From the NCBI GenBank assembly GCA_030837265.1, contig JAUPKV010000449.1, positions 1 through 5,612 of the forward strand: DNA of 5,612 nt, in the 5' to 3' direction. The DNA comes from Methanobacteriota archaeon. GTDB taxonomy: Archaea; Halobacteriota; Methanosarcinia; Methanosarcinales; Methanosarcinaceae. Below are positions 1 through 5,612 of this stretch, in pieces; within the stretch, counting starts at the first letter, position 1; each line of letters begins with the position of its first letter. A program made the translations under genes and the position numbers. The notes below the pieces were generated by a model. That model was given only the letters and a program-made list of their open reading frames with translations. It did not search any database and was not told where the DNA came from.

Positions 1-30
1 AGAATGTTATTGCGATCTCATTCGGGATTC

Positions 31-38
31 AAAAATAT
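31..38 (-). terminator. T-run terminator after tRNA-Pyl
   Basis: Immediately after the tRNA 3' end the minus strand reads TATATTTTT. A run of T directly behind a stable tRNA fold is a typical archaeal transcription stop. Weak signal on its own. Confidence 0.4.
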
Positions 39-40
39 AG

Positions 41-109
41 CGGAAACCCCGGGAATCTAACCCGGCTGAATGAATTTAGAGTCCATTTGATCTACATGAT
101 CGGGTTTCC
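41..109 (-). tRNA. pylT: tRNA-Pyl (anticodon CUA), amber-decoding pyrrolysine tRNA, possibly a divergent copy
   Basis: Read on the minus strand this folds into the compact tRNA-Pyl shape: a 7-bp acceptor stem (GGAAACC with GGTTTCC), one base, a 4-bp D stem (GATC/GATC) closing a 5-base loop ATGTA, a single base, a 6-bp anticodon stem (AATGGA/TTCATT, one G-U pair), loop CTCTAAA with anticodon CUA at 79-77, a 3-base variable region, and a 5-bp T stem (CCGGG/CCCGG) around loop TTAGATT. The short D loop, missing D-loop GG, short variable region and unusual T loop are the known hallmarks of Methanosarcina tRNA-Pyl, and most bases match the pylT sequence as I remember it. Differences from memory are C instead of T at position 8, A instead of G before the anticodon stem, and weaker anticodon-stem pairs. 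The bases after discriminator G are CTA, not CCA. A T run follows. pylS would be expected to the left but is outside the window. It may be the main pylT or a second, drifting copy. Confidence 0.88.
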
Positions 110-455
110 TCCAGGAAATAGCATACTGAGTAATTAATTCGAAAGTCTCAAATTTAGCGAATGCTTTGTTTTTAATTGAAGCAGGCAGATCATAAACCAT
201 CGAGGTACAGAATTTGATCTTGTTTCTCCCTGCTGCATAATTATGTACAGTGCCCATGGAGCACAGAATCTGGAATTTGGATATCATTTTAATAGAACTT
301 GAAATATTTAACCTAACGCGTGAAGTTATTTCCAAAAAGAAAAGATATAGCTCTCTACATATGCATTTGAAAAGCAAATTGGTAATTACATAGATAATTA
401 GTTTAGCTCAAGCCAGCTGATTTTTTAATCATATTGAAATTTTCAATGGCATTAA
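110..455. other. AT-rich stretch without a convincing gene
   Basis: A minus-strand frame runs open from 377 to 57 (106 codons), but its last 17 or so codons are the tRNA-Pyl gene, it has no ribosome binding site, and I do not recognise the protein. It contains a stretch around CTSMVYDLPASIKNKAFAKF that looks protein-like, so a relic of an older gene cannot be excluded. A second short open stretch in another minus frame ends at 403 and reads AIINAIENFNMIKKSAGLS. It begins where the nitrogenase-like fragment at 456-665 stops, so it may be a frameshifted continuation or random sequence. Otherwise I see nothing defined. Confidence 0.4.
131..139 (-). promoter_or_regulatory. Candidate TATA box for the tRNA-Pyl gene
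   Basis: The minus strand reads GAATTAATTAC here, centred about 25 bases before the tRNA 5' end at 109, which is where an archaeal TATA box should sit for a start a few bases ahead of the tRNA. No clear BRE is visible next to it. The spacing is right, but AT-rich sequence is common in this region. Confidence 0.33.
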
Positions 456-665
456 TTATCGCACATCGGTTATCATTGAGAACTGGCAAAAAGCATTAAG
501 TGAGCTGCAACCCATGCACTGGCTGAAGTTCCTGACACTATCCCTAAGTTTCCCCGAACGTGAGCACTTTACCAGTTCACCTGCAGTTCCTTCGAAACCG
601 GTAACCGAACCCAGGCGAATTTCACGTACGGGAACACTCGATTCTTTAAGATTTTCTTTATTCAT
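456..665 (-). pseudogene. N-terminal fragment of a nitrogenase component 1-like oxidoreductase
   Basis: The 69-residue product starts MNKENLKESS and carries REIRLGS (residues 14-20), then FEGTAGELVKCSRSG (24-38) and a cysteine-rich block RNFSQCMGCSSLNAFCQFSM (45-64). This resembles the N-terminus of nitrogenase-like NifD/NifE-family proteins found in Methanosarcina, where the block leads into a NHGPVGC-type motif supplying metal-cluster cysteines. Cysteines 34, 50, 53 and 60 are present, but the frame stops at residue 69, just before that second motif. The family is normally several hundred residues, so about 85% is missing. The start is well supported: AGGAG at 672-676 lies 6 bases before the ATG. 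It follows the broken substrate-binding gene on the same strand by 85 bases, so both were probably one operon. The family match is from memory of motifs, without an alignment; a short functional peptide is possible but unlikely. Confidence 0.7.
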
Positions 666-671
666 TCTTGT

Positions 672-676
672 CTCCT
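672..676 (-). promoter_or_regulatory. Shine-Dalgarno site of the nitrogenase-like fragment
   Basis: The minus strand reads AGGAG six bases before ATG at 665. A clean ribosome binding site at this place fixes the start and shows that the 5' end of the gene has survived even though the rest is lost. Confidence 0.65.
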
Positions 677-721
677 AAAAACTGACTATCCTTTGAGTGT
701 TCTCTCACCGTTTCAGTTTTT
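677..721. repeat. Inverted repeat in the gap between the two decayed genes
   Basis: AAAAACTGA (677-685) and TCAGTTTTT (713-721) are perfect 9-base inverted copies separated by 27 bases. As RNA on the minus strand they would form a stem whose base touches the AGGAG ribosome binding site at 672-676, so it could affect access to that site. It could also be a leftover protein-binding site or chance in an AT-rich gap. Confidence 0.4.
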
Positions 722-750
722 CAAAAAATGCATAAACCTGGAAGATAAGT

Positions 751-1571
751 TTACCAGACATTTTTGAATTGATCTGTATATAAATCCGAAACCTTGAACT
801 CACCTGGTTTTATAAGACCTTGAACGGTCATTTCATCCAGCCATGCCTGTAACTGGGACTCATTGATATTTCCGTTGTTACTGTAATAATGAGACACAGC
901 TCCTCCTTCGCACAGCCCGAGCCTTTCGGCTGTTATATTTCCCGCTTCCCGAGGATTTTCGTTGCACCACCGCTCTGACTCCTTATATCCCGTGATGAAC
1001 TTTTCCACAGTCGTCGGATGGGACTGTATAAAGCTTTCCTTACAGAGAAGCAGAGTCATCCCCCCTGCCTCGCCGAGAGCATCCGAGCTGCTTGCAATAG
1101 ATCTTGCATTCAAGCGCTTTTTAGTACACCCACTGTATGCAGGCTGCAATACGGCGATGTCTATAATATTTTCTCTGAGCGCTTGTTGCTGGTTCTCTTC
1201 GGGTATCACCGAGTACTCAATCTTGTCTGCAGGTATCCCGTACTTTCGTAAAAGTGCATTGGTTTGCAAATCGGAACTGCACCCAAGGGCCCCAATTCCT
1301 ACCTTAAGGGTTTGATTAATGTACTTAATTGACTCAAAAGAGGTAAGGTCGCTATCATTAGCTACAATCCAGGACAGGTATTGCTGTTTAGTGTCTCCAT
1401 TCCCGGGTGAGCAAGAGCATAAGGTCTCTGTGTAGCCACGGTCTGCCCTACATCGATATAATCGATACCCTGTTTTTTGAAAAAGTCCTGCTGGTTTCCG
1501 ACGAACCAGGGGGTGCCGGTACAATCGTTTGTCACGCTAGCCCTAAAAGTGTACTTGCTCAAAGGAGCCAT
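751..1571 (-). pseudogene. Broken ABC-transporter substrate-binding protein (NMT1/SsuA-like)
   Basis: The intact family binds nitrate, sulfonates, taurine or thiamine-precursor-like ligands outside the membrane and hands them to an ABC permease. Two frames hold the halves. From ATG at 1571: MAPLSKYTFRASVTND, then TPWFVGNQQDFFKKQGIDYI and VGQTVATQRPYALA, the usual first strand and helix of the fold. Near 1410 the reading must shift by one base to continue as GDTKQQYLSWIVANDSDL, TLKVGIGALGCSSDLQTNAL, HPTTVEKFITGYKE and the end VSDLYTDQFKNVW at TAA 751-753. The family normally has some 30-50 residues between these halves (the GxxD segment), and these are absent, which points to an internal deletion plus a frameshift. 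A stop codon lies two codons upstream of the first ATG, and there is no signal peptide or lipobox, so the N-terminus is lost too. No permease or ATPase gene is in the window. The ligand cannot be told. Confidence 0.82.
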
Positions 1572-1732
1572 GGCTCAGAATTCATTATATAATTTGCTGT
1601 AACCGAAAAGAATAATAGAGAATCAGCTCCGACCCCCAATAAAAACAAAGCATCACAAAAATTCAATAATTAATAAACTTCCATTACATAAACACTTAAT
1701 AATAAGTTCCTTTTTTAGTTATATGGTAACAG
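1572..1732. other. Intergenic region between the decayed transporter gene and rfcL
   Basis: This 161-base AT-rich gap separates two genes pointing away from each other. On the minus strand the TATATAAT-like stretch near 1583-1591 lies too close to the ATG at 1571 to act as its promoter, which agrees with the 5' end of that gene being lost. The plus strand carries the rfcL promoter candidate near 1696-1704. Confidence 0.4.
1696..1704 (+). promoter_or_regulatory. Candidate TATA box of rfcL
   Basis: TTAATAATA is centred about 33 bases before the first rfcL ATG. A start some 25 bases downstream would give a leader of only a few bases, which fits the lack of a good Shine-Dalgarno site before rfcL. 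Inference from spacing only. Confidence 0.35.
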
Positions 1733-3370
1733 ATGATGTCGGCAATTGAATGGGCTGAAAAATACCGTCCCTCAAGTCTCAAAGATATTGTGGGGAATAA
1801 AAAGGCAGTGCATGATTTACGAACCTGGGCAGAGGAGTGGCTTTCAGGTGTACCTGAGAAAAGGGCAGTTGTGCTCGAAGGACCTGCAGGTGTAGGGAAG
1901 ACATCAAGTGCTCATGCCCTTGCCCGAGATATGGGCTGGGAAGTAATTGAACTGAATGCAAGTGATCAGCGGACTGCAGGGGTGATAGAGAAAGTTGCGG
2001 GGTCAGCGGCATCTATGAACACTTTTTTTGGAGGAAAACGTCTGATTATCCTGGACGAAGCGGATAATCTACACGGGAGTGCGGATAGAGGCGGGATGCG
2101 GTCGATTGCAGTTATCATAAAGACTGCACTTCAGCCGATAGTGTTGATTGTAAATGACGTTTATGGGTTGACTCCAACTATCCGGGATCTGTGCCTGGAG
2201 ATAAAGTTCGGATCAGTGCAGAGTCGTTCTATGATACCTGCATTGAAGAAAATATGTGATAGTGAAGGGATTTCGTGCAGCATAGATGCAATACAGCAGA
2301 TTGCAGAAAACGCCGGGGGTGACCTCCGGAGTGCAGTCAACGACCTTCAAGCTGCAGCTTGCGGAAAGGAAGTGCTGGAAGTTGGAGATATCAGCACCGC
2401 TGTTAGGGATGTAAAAGAAAATATTTTCAAGGCAATGCAAAGGATATTCAAGAGCACTGATTGTAAAAAGGCACTCGAGGTCACACGAGGGATTGATGAA
2501 AGCCCTGAAGACCTGATCCACTGGATCGACGAAAACCTGCCTATCCAGTATGCGAGTAAAGACGGTGACCTTGGAGATATTCAAACCGGATTTGACTATC
2601 TTTCAAAGGCTGACCTCTATCTGGGGCGCGTAAAGAAGCGCCAGAACTATCACATGTGGAGGTATGCCAGCATGCTGATGGTCTGTGGAGCCGCAATCTC
2701 GAAAACCAGGCCTTATCCGGGGTTTATCAAGTATCAGCAGCCTTCTCTATGGAAAAGGCTTGGACAGACTCGTTCAAAGCGAGATCTAAGGGATAATATT
2801 GCTTCTAAAATTGGAGAACACAGCTTTGAGTCCATACGCTATTCCCGAGGCCGCCTTATGGAGATTTATTCCAGAATGGTAAAAGATGAAAGAGCTGCAA
2901 TTGAAGTAACTGCAGATCTCGGGCTTGACCTTGAAGAGTTGATGTACCTTTCCGGGAGCACAAAACCCAGCAAAAAGCTGCAAAAAATCTACGAAGAAGC
3001 ACAGGAACTGTACCGTACAGGTAGTGATGAATCCAGAAAAGAAGTAGAGTTTTTCATAGCTCCTGCTACATCCCGTACTATGTCAGAAAATGAGACGCAA
3101 AACCCACTTAGCTCTATATTTAAACCTCCTGAGAAAGAAGATAAAATATTAACCGGGAAACCTGAAACTCCCAATCCCCAGGCTTCTAAAAGCAAGTTGA
3201 AAACCCGCAAATCGACATTAGACTTATCCCCTGAACCTTCCGGAGAAATAAAGAAATTAGAAAGTGCTAAGAAAGTCTCTGAACCTAAACCTACAAATCC
3301 GGAAGCTGATGACGAGAAAGCATTGAAAAAAGCAGAGTCGAAAACCCAAAAATCACTTTTCGACTTTTAG
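1733..3370 (+). CDS. rfcL: Replication factor C large subunit (clamp loader)
   Basis: RfcL joins small RFC subunits in the AAA+ clamp loader that opens the PCNA ring and places it on primed DNA. In the 545-residue product I see the RFC YRP box (11-13), Walker A GPAGVGKT (50-57), NASDQR (75-80), Walker B LIILDEAD (104-111), a sensor-1 asparagine in IVND (about 141) and the sensor-2 motif [12 protein letters not shown] (195-206). A helical collar domain follows to about residue 440. The tail from about 445 is charged and rich in Ser, Pro and Lys, probably disordered, and ends in QKSLFDF (539-545), a PCNA-binding PIP box. A stop at 1727-1729 limits the start to ATG 1733 or 1736; no strong ribosome binding site is seen. 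The stop is TAG at 3368-3370, overlapping the stop of convergent nadM by four bases. Length and motifs are normal for euryarchaea, so the assignment is secure. Confidence 0.97.
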   Translation: MMSAIEWAEKYRPSSLKDIVGNKKAVHDLRTWAEEWLSGVPEKRAVVLEGPAGVGKTSSAHALARDMGWEVIELNASDQRTAGVIEKVAGSAASMNTFFGGKRLIILDEADNLHGSADRGGMRSIAVIIKTALQPIVLIVNDVYGLTPTIRDLCLEIKFGSVQSRSMIPALKKICDSEGISCSIDAIQQIAENAGGDLRSAVNDLQAAACGKEVLEVGDISTAVRDVKENIFKAMQRIFKSTDCKKALEVTRGIDESPEDLIHWIDENLPIQYASKDGDLGDIQTGFDYLSKADLYLGRVKKRQNYHMWRYASMLMVCGAAISKTRPYPGFIKYQQPSLWKRLGQTRSKRDLRDNIASKIGEHSFESIRYSRGRLMEIYSRMVKDERAAIEVTADLGLDLEELMYLSGSTKPSKKLQKIYEEAQELYRTGSDESRKEVEFFIAPATSRTMSENETQNPLSSIFKPPEKEDKILTGKPETPNPQASKSKLKTRKSTLDLSPEPSGEIKKLESAKKVSEPKPTNPEADDEKALKKAESKTQKSLFDF

Positions 3371-3888
3371 AGAGGTGAATTTCCATCGCTTGCAGATACA
3401 TTCCTGAGACGAGATACTCCATCAATCTCTTTGATCGATTCTGCGATAGGTTTTGGAACGAGGTGTTCCCATTTTTCGCCAGCAATCATTCGTCTTCGGA
3501 TTTCTGTACCAGAATATGTTTCTCGGACGTAAAGAGGTGATTCTTTTACGCAAAAACCGGCTTCTCTGAAAAGCTGGATGACCAATGGGTTATTTGAGTA
3601 TACAACATGAAATTTGGGTGTACGGGATGCGACATGATGAACCCAGATAGAATTGTATCTGACGTCTTCAATAGGGAGGACATAGTGGCGAATAGGGAGG
3701 CTTTCAAGTGCATTGTAAATCATTAGCACTCTTTCTCCTGCAGTAAAAGGATCAGTAGCTTCATGACTTTTCTGGGCGCTTCCAATGCCTATTACCAGTT
3801 CGTCAACCTCTTCTGCAATGCGAGTAATTACAGCGTGGTGGCCAAAATGATACGGTTGAAAACGCCCAATATAGAAAGCTCGTATCAT
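3367..3888 (-). CDS. nadM: Archaeal nicotinamide-nucleotide adenylyltransferase (NMNAT)
   Basis: The enzyme joins NMN and ATP to give NAD+ and pyrophosphate, the last shared step of NAD synthesis, in the cytoplasm. The 173-residue protein has the nucleotidyltransferase start [18 protein letters not shown] with the HxGH signature at residues 14-17, the [17 protein letters not shown] segment (37-53), VYSNNPLV (96-103) and the C-terminal phosphate-binding YSGTEIRRR (125-133). All expected catalytic motifs are present and the length is typical of archaeal NMNATs. I chose ATG 3888 over TTG 3900: the TTG directly abuts the AAGGAG site at 3901-3906, while the ATG lies 12 bases beyond it and begins the conserved strand. 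The gene has its own BRE/TATA-like promoter and converges with rfcL, sharing the bases TTAG at the stops. It lies 218 bases downstream of mer on the same strand, but a hairpin between them suggests separate transcripts. Confidence 0.95.
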   Translation of the reverse strand: MIRAFYIGRFQPYHFGHHAVITRIAEEVDELVIGIGSAQKSHEATDPFTAGERVLMIYNALESLPIRHYVLPIEDVRYNSIWVHHVASRTPKFHVVYSNNPLVIQLFREAGFCVKESPLYVRETYSGTEIRRRMIAGEKWEHLVPKPIAESIKEIDGVSRLRNVSASDGNSPL

Positions 3889-3900
3889 TCCAGATACCAA

Positions 3901-3906
3901 CTCCTT
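3901..3906 (-). promoter_or_regulatory. Ribosome binding site deciding the nadM start
   Basis: AAGGAG on the minus strand ends right at the TTG at 3900 and 12 bases before ATG 3888. Zero spacing rules out the TTG, so the shorter protein is preferred. Twelve bases is slightly long but usable. Confidence 0.6.
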
Positions 3907-3951
3907 ATTTTTAATTTGATTTTTATTTTGGTTTAATTTAATTATTTTTAA

Positions 3952-3966
3952 TATATTAAATTTCGG
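3952..3966 (-). promoter_or_regulatory. BRE/TATA promoter of nadM
   Basis: The minus strand reads CCGAAATTTAATATA: a BRE-like CCGAAA followed directly by TTTAATATA, close to the archaeal consensus. A start about 25 bases further on, near 3930, would give a leader of roughly 40 bases with the AAGGAG site. This is the best-formed promoter in the window. Confidence 0.5.
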
Positions 3967-4018
3967 ACAGTTATTAATACTTTCTGGCTTTTAATACCCG
4001 AAATCAAGCTATCTTATG

Positions 4019-4069
4019 AAAATAATTAATTAATTCATAAAAATAATTAACCCTGTTATAAAAATAATT
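4019..4069. repeat. Three AT-rich repeats at exact 21-base spacing
   Basis: AAAATAATTAA begins at 4019 and 4040, and AAAATAATT at 4061, so the copies are spaced exactly 21 bases apart, two helical turns. The bases between copies are only partly alike. On the minus strand each copy gives a U-rich run (AATTATTTT), so the array may help end mer transcription. It might instead be a binding array or slipped-strand AT repeat. Confidence 0.5.
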
Positions 4070-4071
4070 GA

Positions 4072-4096
4072 AAAGATGCAATAAAATTGCATCTTT
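4072..4096 (-). terminator. Hairpin and U-rich terminator after mer
   Basis: AAAGATGCAA (4072-4081) and TTGCATCTTT (4087-4096) form a perfect 10-bp stem with a 5-base loop, 10 bases beyond the mer stop. On the minus strand it is followed by TTTTC and then by several U-rich tracts (TTATTTTTAT). Archaea often stop at U tracts alone; the stem may also protect the mRNA 3' end. Part of the stem (CAAAGATG) is repeated in the last codons of mer, allowing an alternative fold. Confidence 0.6.
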
Positions 4097-4106
4097 GTAA
4101 AAAGAA

Positions 4107-5096
<990 letters not shown>

Positions 5097-5103
5097 TTAA
5101 CTA

Positions 5104-5108
5104 CTCCT
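5104..5108 (-). promoter_or_regulatory. Shine-Dalgarno site of mer
   Basis: AGGAG on the minus strand lies 10 bases before ATG 5093 and supports this start. A further GGAG near 5146-5149 lies too far upstream to serve this start. Confidence 0.6.
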
Positions 5109-5164
5109 AATTTATTGTTAGTGGCTTAGTAAGTATTTTTATCTCCTTTAAAATTACTTCACAA

Positions 5165-5200
5165 GATCATCAATATTCATTATAATGAATATTGATGATC
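5165..5200. promoter_or_regulatory. Perfect 36-bp palindrome in the mer leader
   Basis: The half site GATCATCAATATTCATTA (5165-5182) is followed directly by its exact reverse complement (5183-5200), with no mismatch. It lies 72 to 107 bases before the mer start. As RNA it would form about 16 bp with a 4-base loop; as DNA it is a symmetric operator-like site. If the TATA box at 5226-5233 is used, the palindrome sits at the very 5' end of the mRNA. A dimeric regulator site, a 5' stabilising hairpin or an attenuator are all possible. Confidence 0.75.
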
Positions 5201-5225
5201 AATCCTAAGCAGATGCAAATTACAG

Positions 5226-5233
5226 TATTTAAA
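5226..5233 (-). promoter_or_regulatory. Candidate TATA box of mer (proximal)
   Basis: TTTAAATA on the minus strand fits the archaeal TATA consensus and would place the transcript start near 5201-5207, just ahead of the palindrome. Two more distal TATA-like runs are at 5238-5247 (TTATATATAG) and 5262-5276 (TTTTATATATATTTT), so the true promoter is uncertain. Confidence 0.4.
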
Positions 5234-5261
5234 ACTCTATATATAATTATCCGTATTAAAC

Positions 5262-5276
5262 AAAATATATATAAAA
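5262..5276 (-). promoter_or_regulatory. Candidate distal TATA box upstream of mer
   Basis: TTTTATATATATTTT on the minus strand, preceded by AAAAG, is another good TATA-like run. It would start a leader of about 145-150 bases containing the palindrome. Between here and the insertion element (about 5277-5410) I see no gene and no other clear signal. Confidence 0.35.
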
Positions 5277-5428
5277 CTTTTAATAATCATTCAATACTTT
5301 TTCTTTATTGCCACGATTTATTTCGAGCCGATCACTCAAAAGAAATGATTATGTTTTAAAAACTTTTTCCAGAAATATGGGTTGAAATTCTGTTTCCAAA
5401 TCACACTGATTGGAATCGAGTGAACTAC

Positions 5429-5540
5429 CCCTCCCTAAAACCTTCGTCTTCGACTAGGTTTTGAGGAAGGAGCTTCGTGGTTCATCCCTCGAACTACTGT
5501 TCGCAAGTCCCCAAGCTCATCCCCTGTGTTCCACAGGTGT
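5429..5540 (-). ncRNA. Candidate omega (TnpB guide) RNA region at the element's right end
   Basis: In IS200/IS605 elements the omega RNA overlaps the 3' end of tnpB and runs through the right end, with the guide read from flanking DNA. Here three hairpins follow each other: CCTGTG/CACAGG (5523-5537), GTGGTTC/GAACTAC (5477-5497, one imperfect pair), and a long imperfect stem at 5429-5470 with core AAAACCT/AGGTTTT. The place and strand fit; the exact ends and expression are inferred from the family. Confidence 0.45.
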
Positions 5541-5612
5541 CAGATTACTATAAGATTTTGATCTTGAAGAGAGAACTTTTTGATATTGATTGCAGCATTG
5601 ATATCTCTATCA
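5435..5612 (-). pseudogene. tnpB: TnpB C-terminal fragment with in-frame TGA
   Basis: TnpB is an RNA-guided nuclease, ancestor of Cas12, that helps its insertion sequence persist. The visible part reads DRDINAAINIKKFSLQDQNL; the DRDxNAA motif carries the last catalytic aspartate of the RuvC domain. The frame stops at TGA 5542-5540, yet beyond it the same frame stays open for 34 codons (HLWNTGDELGDLRTVVRGMN, then HEAPSSKPSRRRRF) up to TAG 5437-5435. This tail resembles the usual C-terminal tails of Methanosarcina TnpB-like transposases as I recall them (a QEA-type ending). So the TGA may be a recent nonsense mutation, for example from CGA. Alternatively the protein naturally ends at TGA and the rest is conserved as guide RNA. 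Catalytic residues shown are intact, so loss of activity is not certain. Most of the gene lies right of the window. Confidence 0.72.

Larger units (their letters stand above)
5410..5612 (-). mobile_element. Right end of an IS200/IS605-type element, cut by the window edge
   Basis: The 3' end of a tnpB gene is followed at once by a hairpin-rich segment, as in IS200/IS605 and IS1341 elements, whose ends are subterminal hairpins and not inverted repeats. The outermost hairpin spans 5429-5470, and the boundary with host DNA probably lies between about 5405 and 5428. The left end and any tnpA lie beyond the window. The insertion is upstream of mer, reading in the same direction. Confidence 0.7.

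Noticed and set aside
57..377. 106-codon minus-strand open frame as a protein gene
   Set aside because: Its last third is the tRNA-Pyl gene, there is no ribosome binding site, and the protein is not recognised; noted only as a possible relic.
962..1315. Plus-strand open frames opposite the substrate-binding pseudogene
   Set aside because: They are shadows of the minus-strand gene, whose translation clearly matches a known family.
1572..1732. NrpR-type nitrogen operator (GGAA-N6-TTCC) before the decayed operon
   Set aside because: I looked for it because of the nitrogenase-like gene and found no such site here or at 666-750.
1779..2584. Minus-strand open frames inside rfcL
   Set aside because: Shadows of rfcL in low-complexity translation, without start signals.
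3889..3900. TTG at 3900 as the nadM start
   Set aside because: It touches the AAGGAG site with no spacing, and the conserved fold begins at ATG 3888.
4014..4040. TTATGAA/TTCATAA inverted repeat as a separate regulatory site
   Set aside because: The stem is short and AT-only in the middle, and it lies within the 21-bp repeat region, which explains it.

Overview
The window looks like a piece of a Methanosarcina-type chromosome (methanogenic archaeon). The evidence is a complete F420-dependent methylene-tetrahydromethanopterin reductase (mer), an archaeal clamp-loader large subunit (rfcL) ending in a PIP box, an archaeal-type NMN adenylyltransferase (nadM), AT-rich intergenic DNA with BRE/TATA-like promoters and, at the left edge, a tRNA that matches the unusual architecture of pyrrolysine tRNA with a CUA anticodon. 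No named species can be fixed from the sequence alone.

Left third (1-1571, minus strand): a tRNA-Pyl-like gene (41-109), an unexplained AT-rich stretch, then two broken genes. The first is the N-terminal 69 codons of a nitrogenase component 1-like oxidoreductase (456-665), with an intact ribosome binding site but an early stop. The second, upstream of it on the same strand, is an NMT1/SsuA-type ABC substrate-binding protein (751-1571) with no signal peptide, a frameshift near 1410 and apparently an internal deletion. Together they look like the relic of one uptake-plus-reductase operon.

Centre (1572-3888): a divergent intergenic region leads into rfcL on the plus strand, which converges with nadM on the minus strand. 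Their stop codons overlap by four bases. The rfcL stop is UAG, the codon read as pyrrolysine in organisms with a working Pyl system, so the nearby tRNA makes it worth attention.

Right third (3889-5612): nadM has its own BRE/TATA-like promoter and ribosome binding site. Upstream of that lie three 21-bp-spaced AT-rich repeats and a strong hairpin that probably ends the mer transcript. Mer is preceded by a leader carrying a perfect 36-bp palindrome and by several TATA-like boxes. The right edge cuts into an IS200/IS605-type element: the last codons of TnpB (RuvC DRD motif), an in-frame TGA, continued family-like coding sequence, and a hairpin-rich right end that is a candidate guide (omega) RNA region.

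The intact genes serve methanogenesis (mer), DNA replication (rfcL) and NAD synthesis (nadM) and form no single pathway. The flanks are accessory and decaying: broken genes and the tRNA copy on the left, an insertion sequence on the right.
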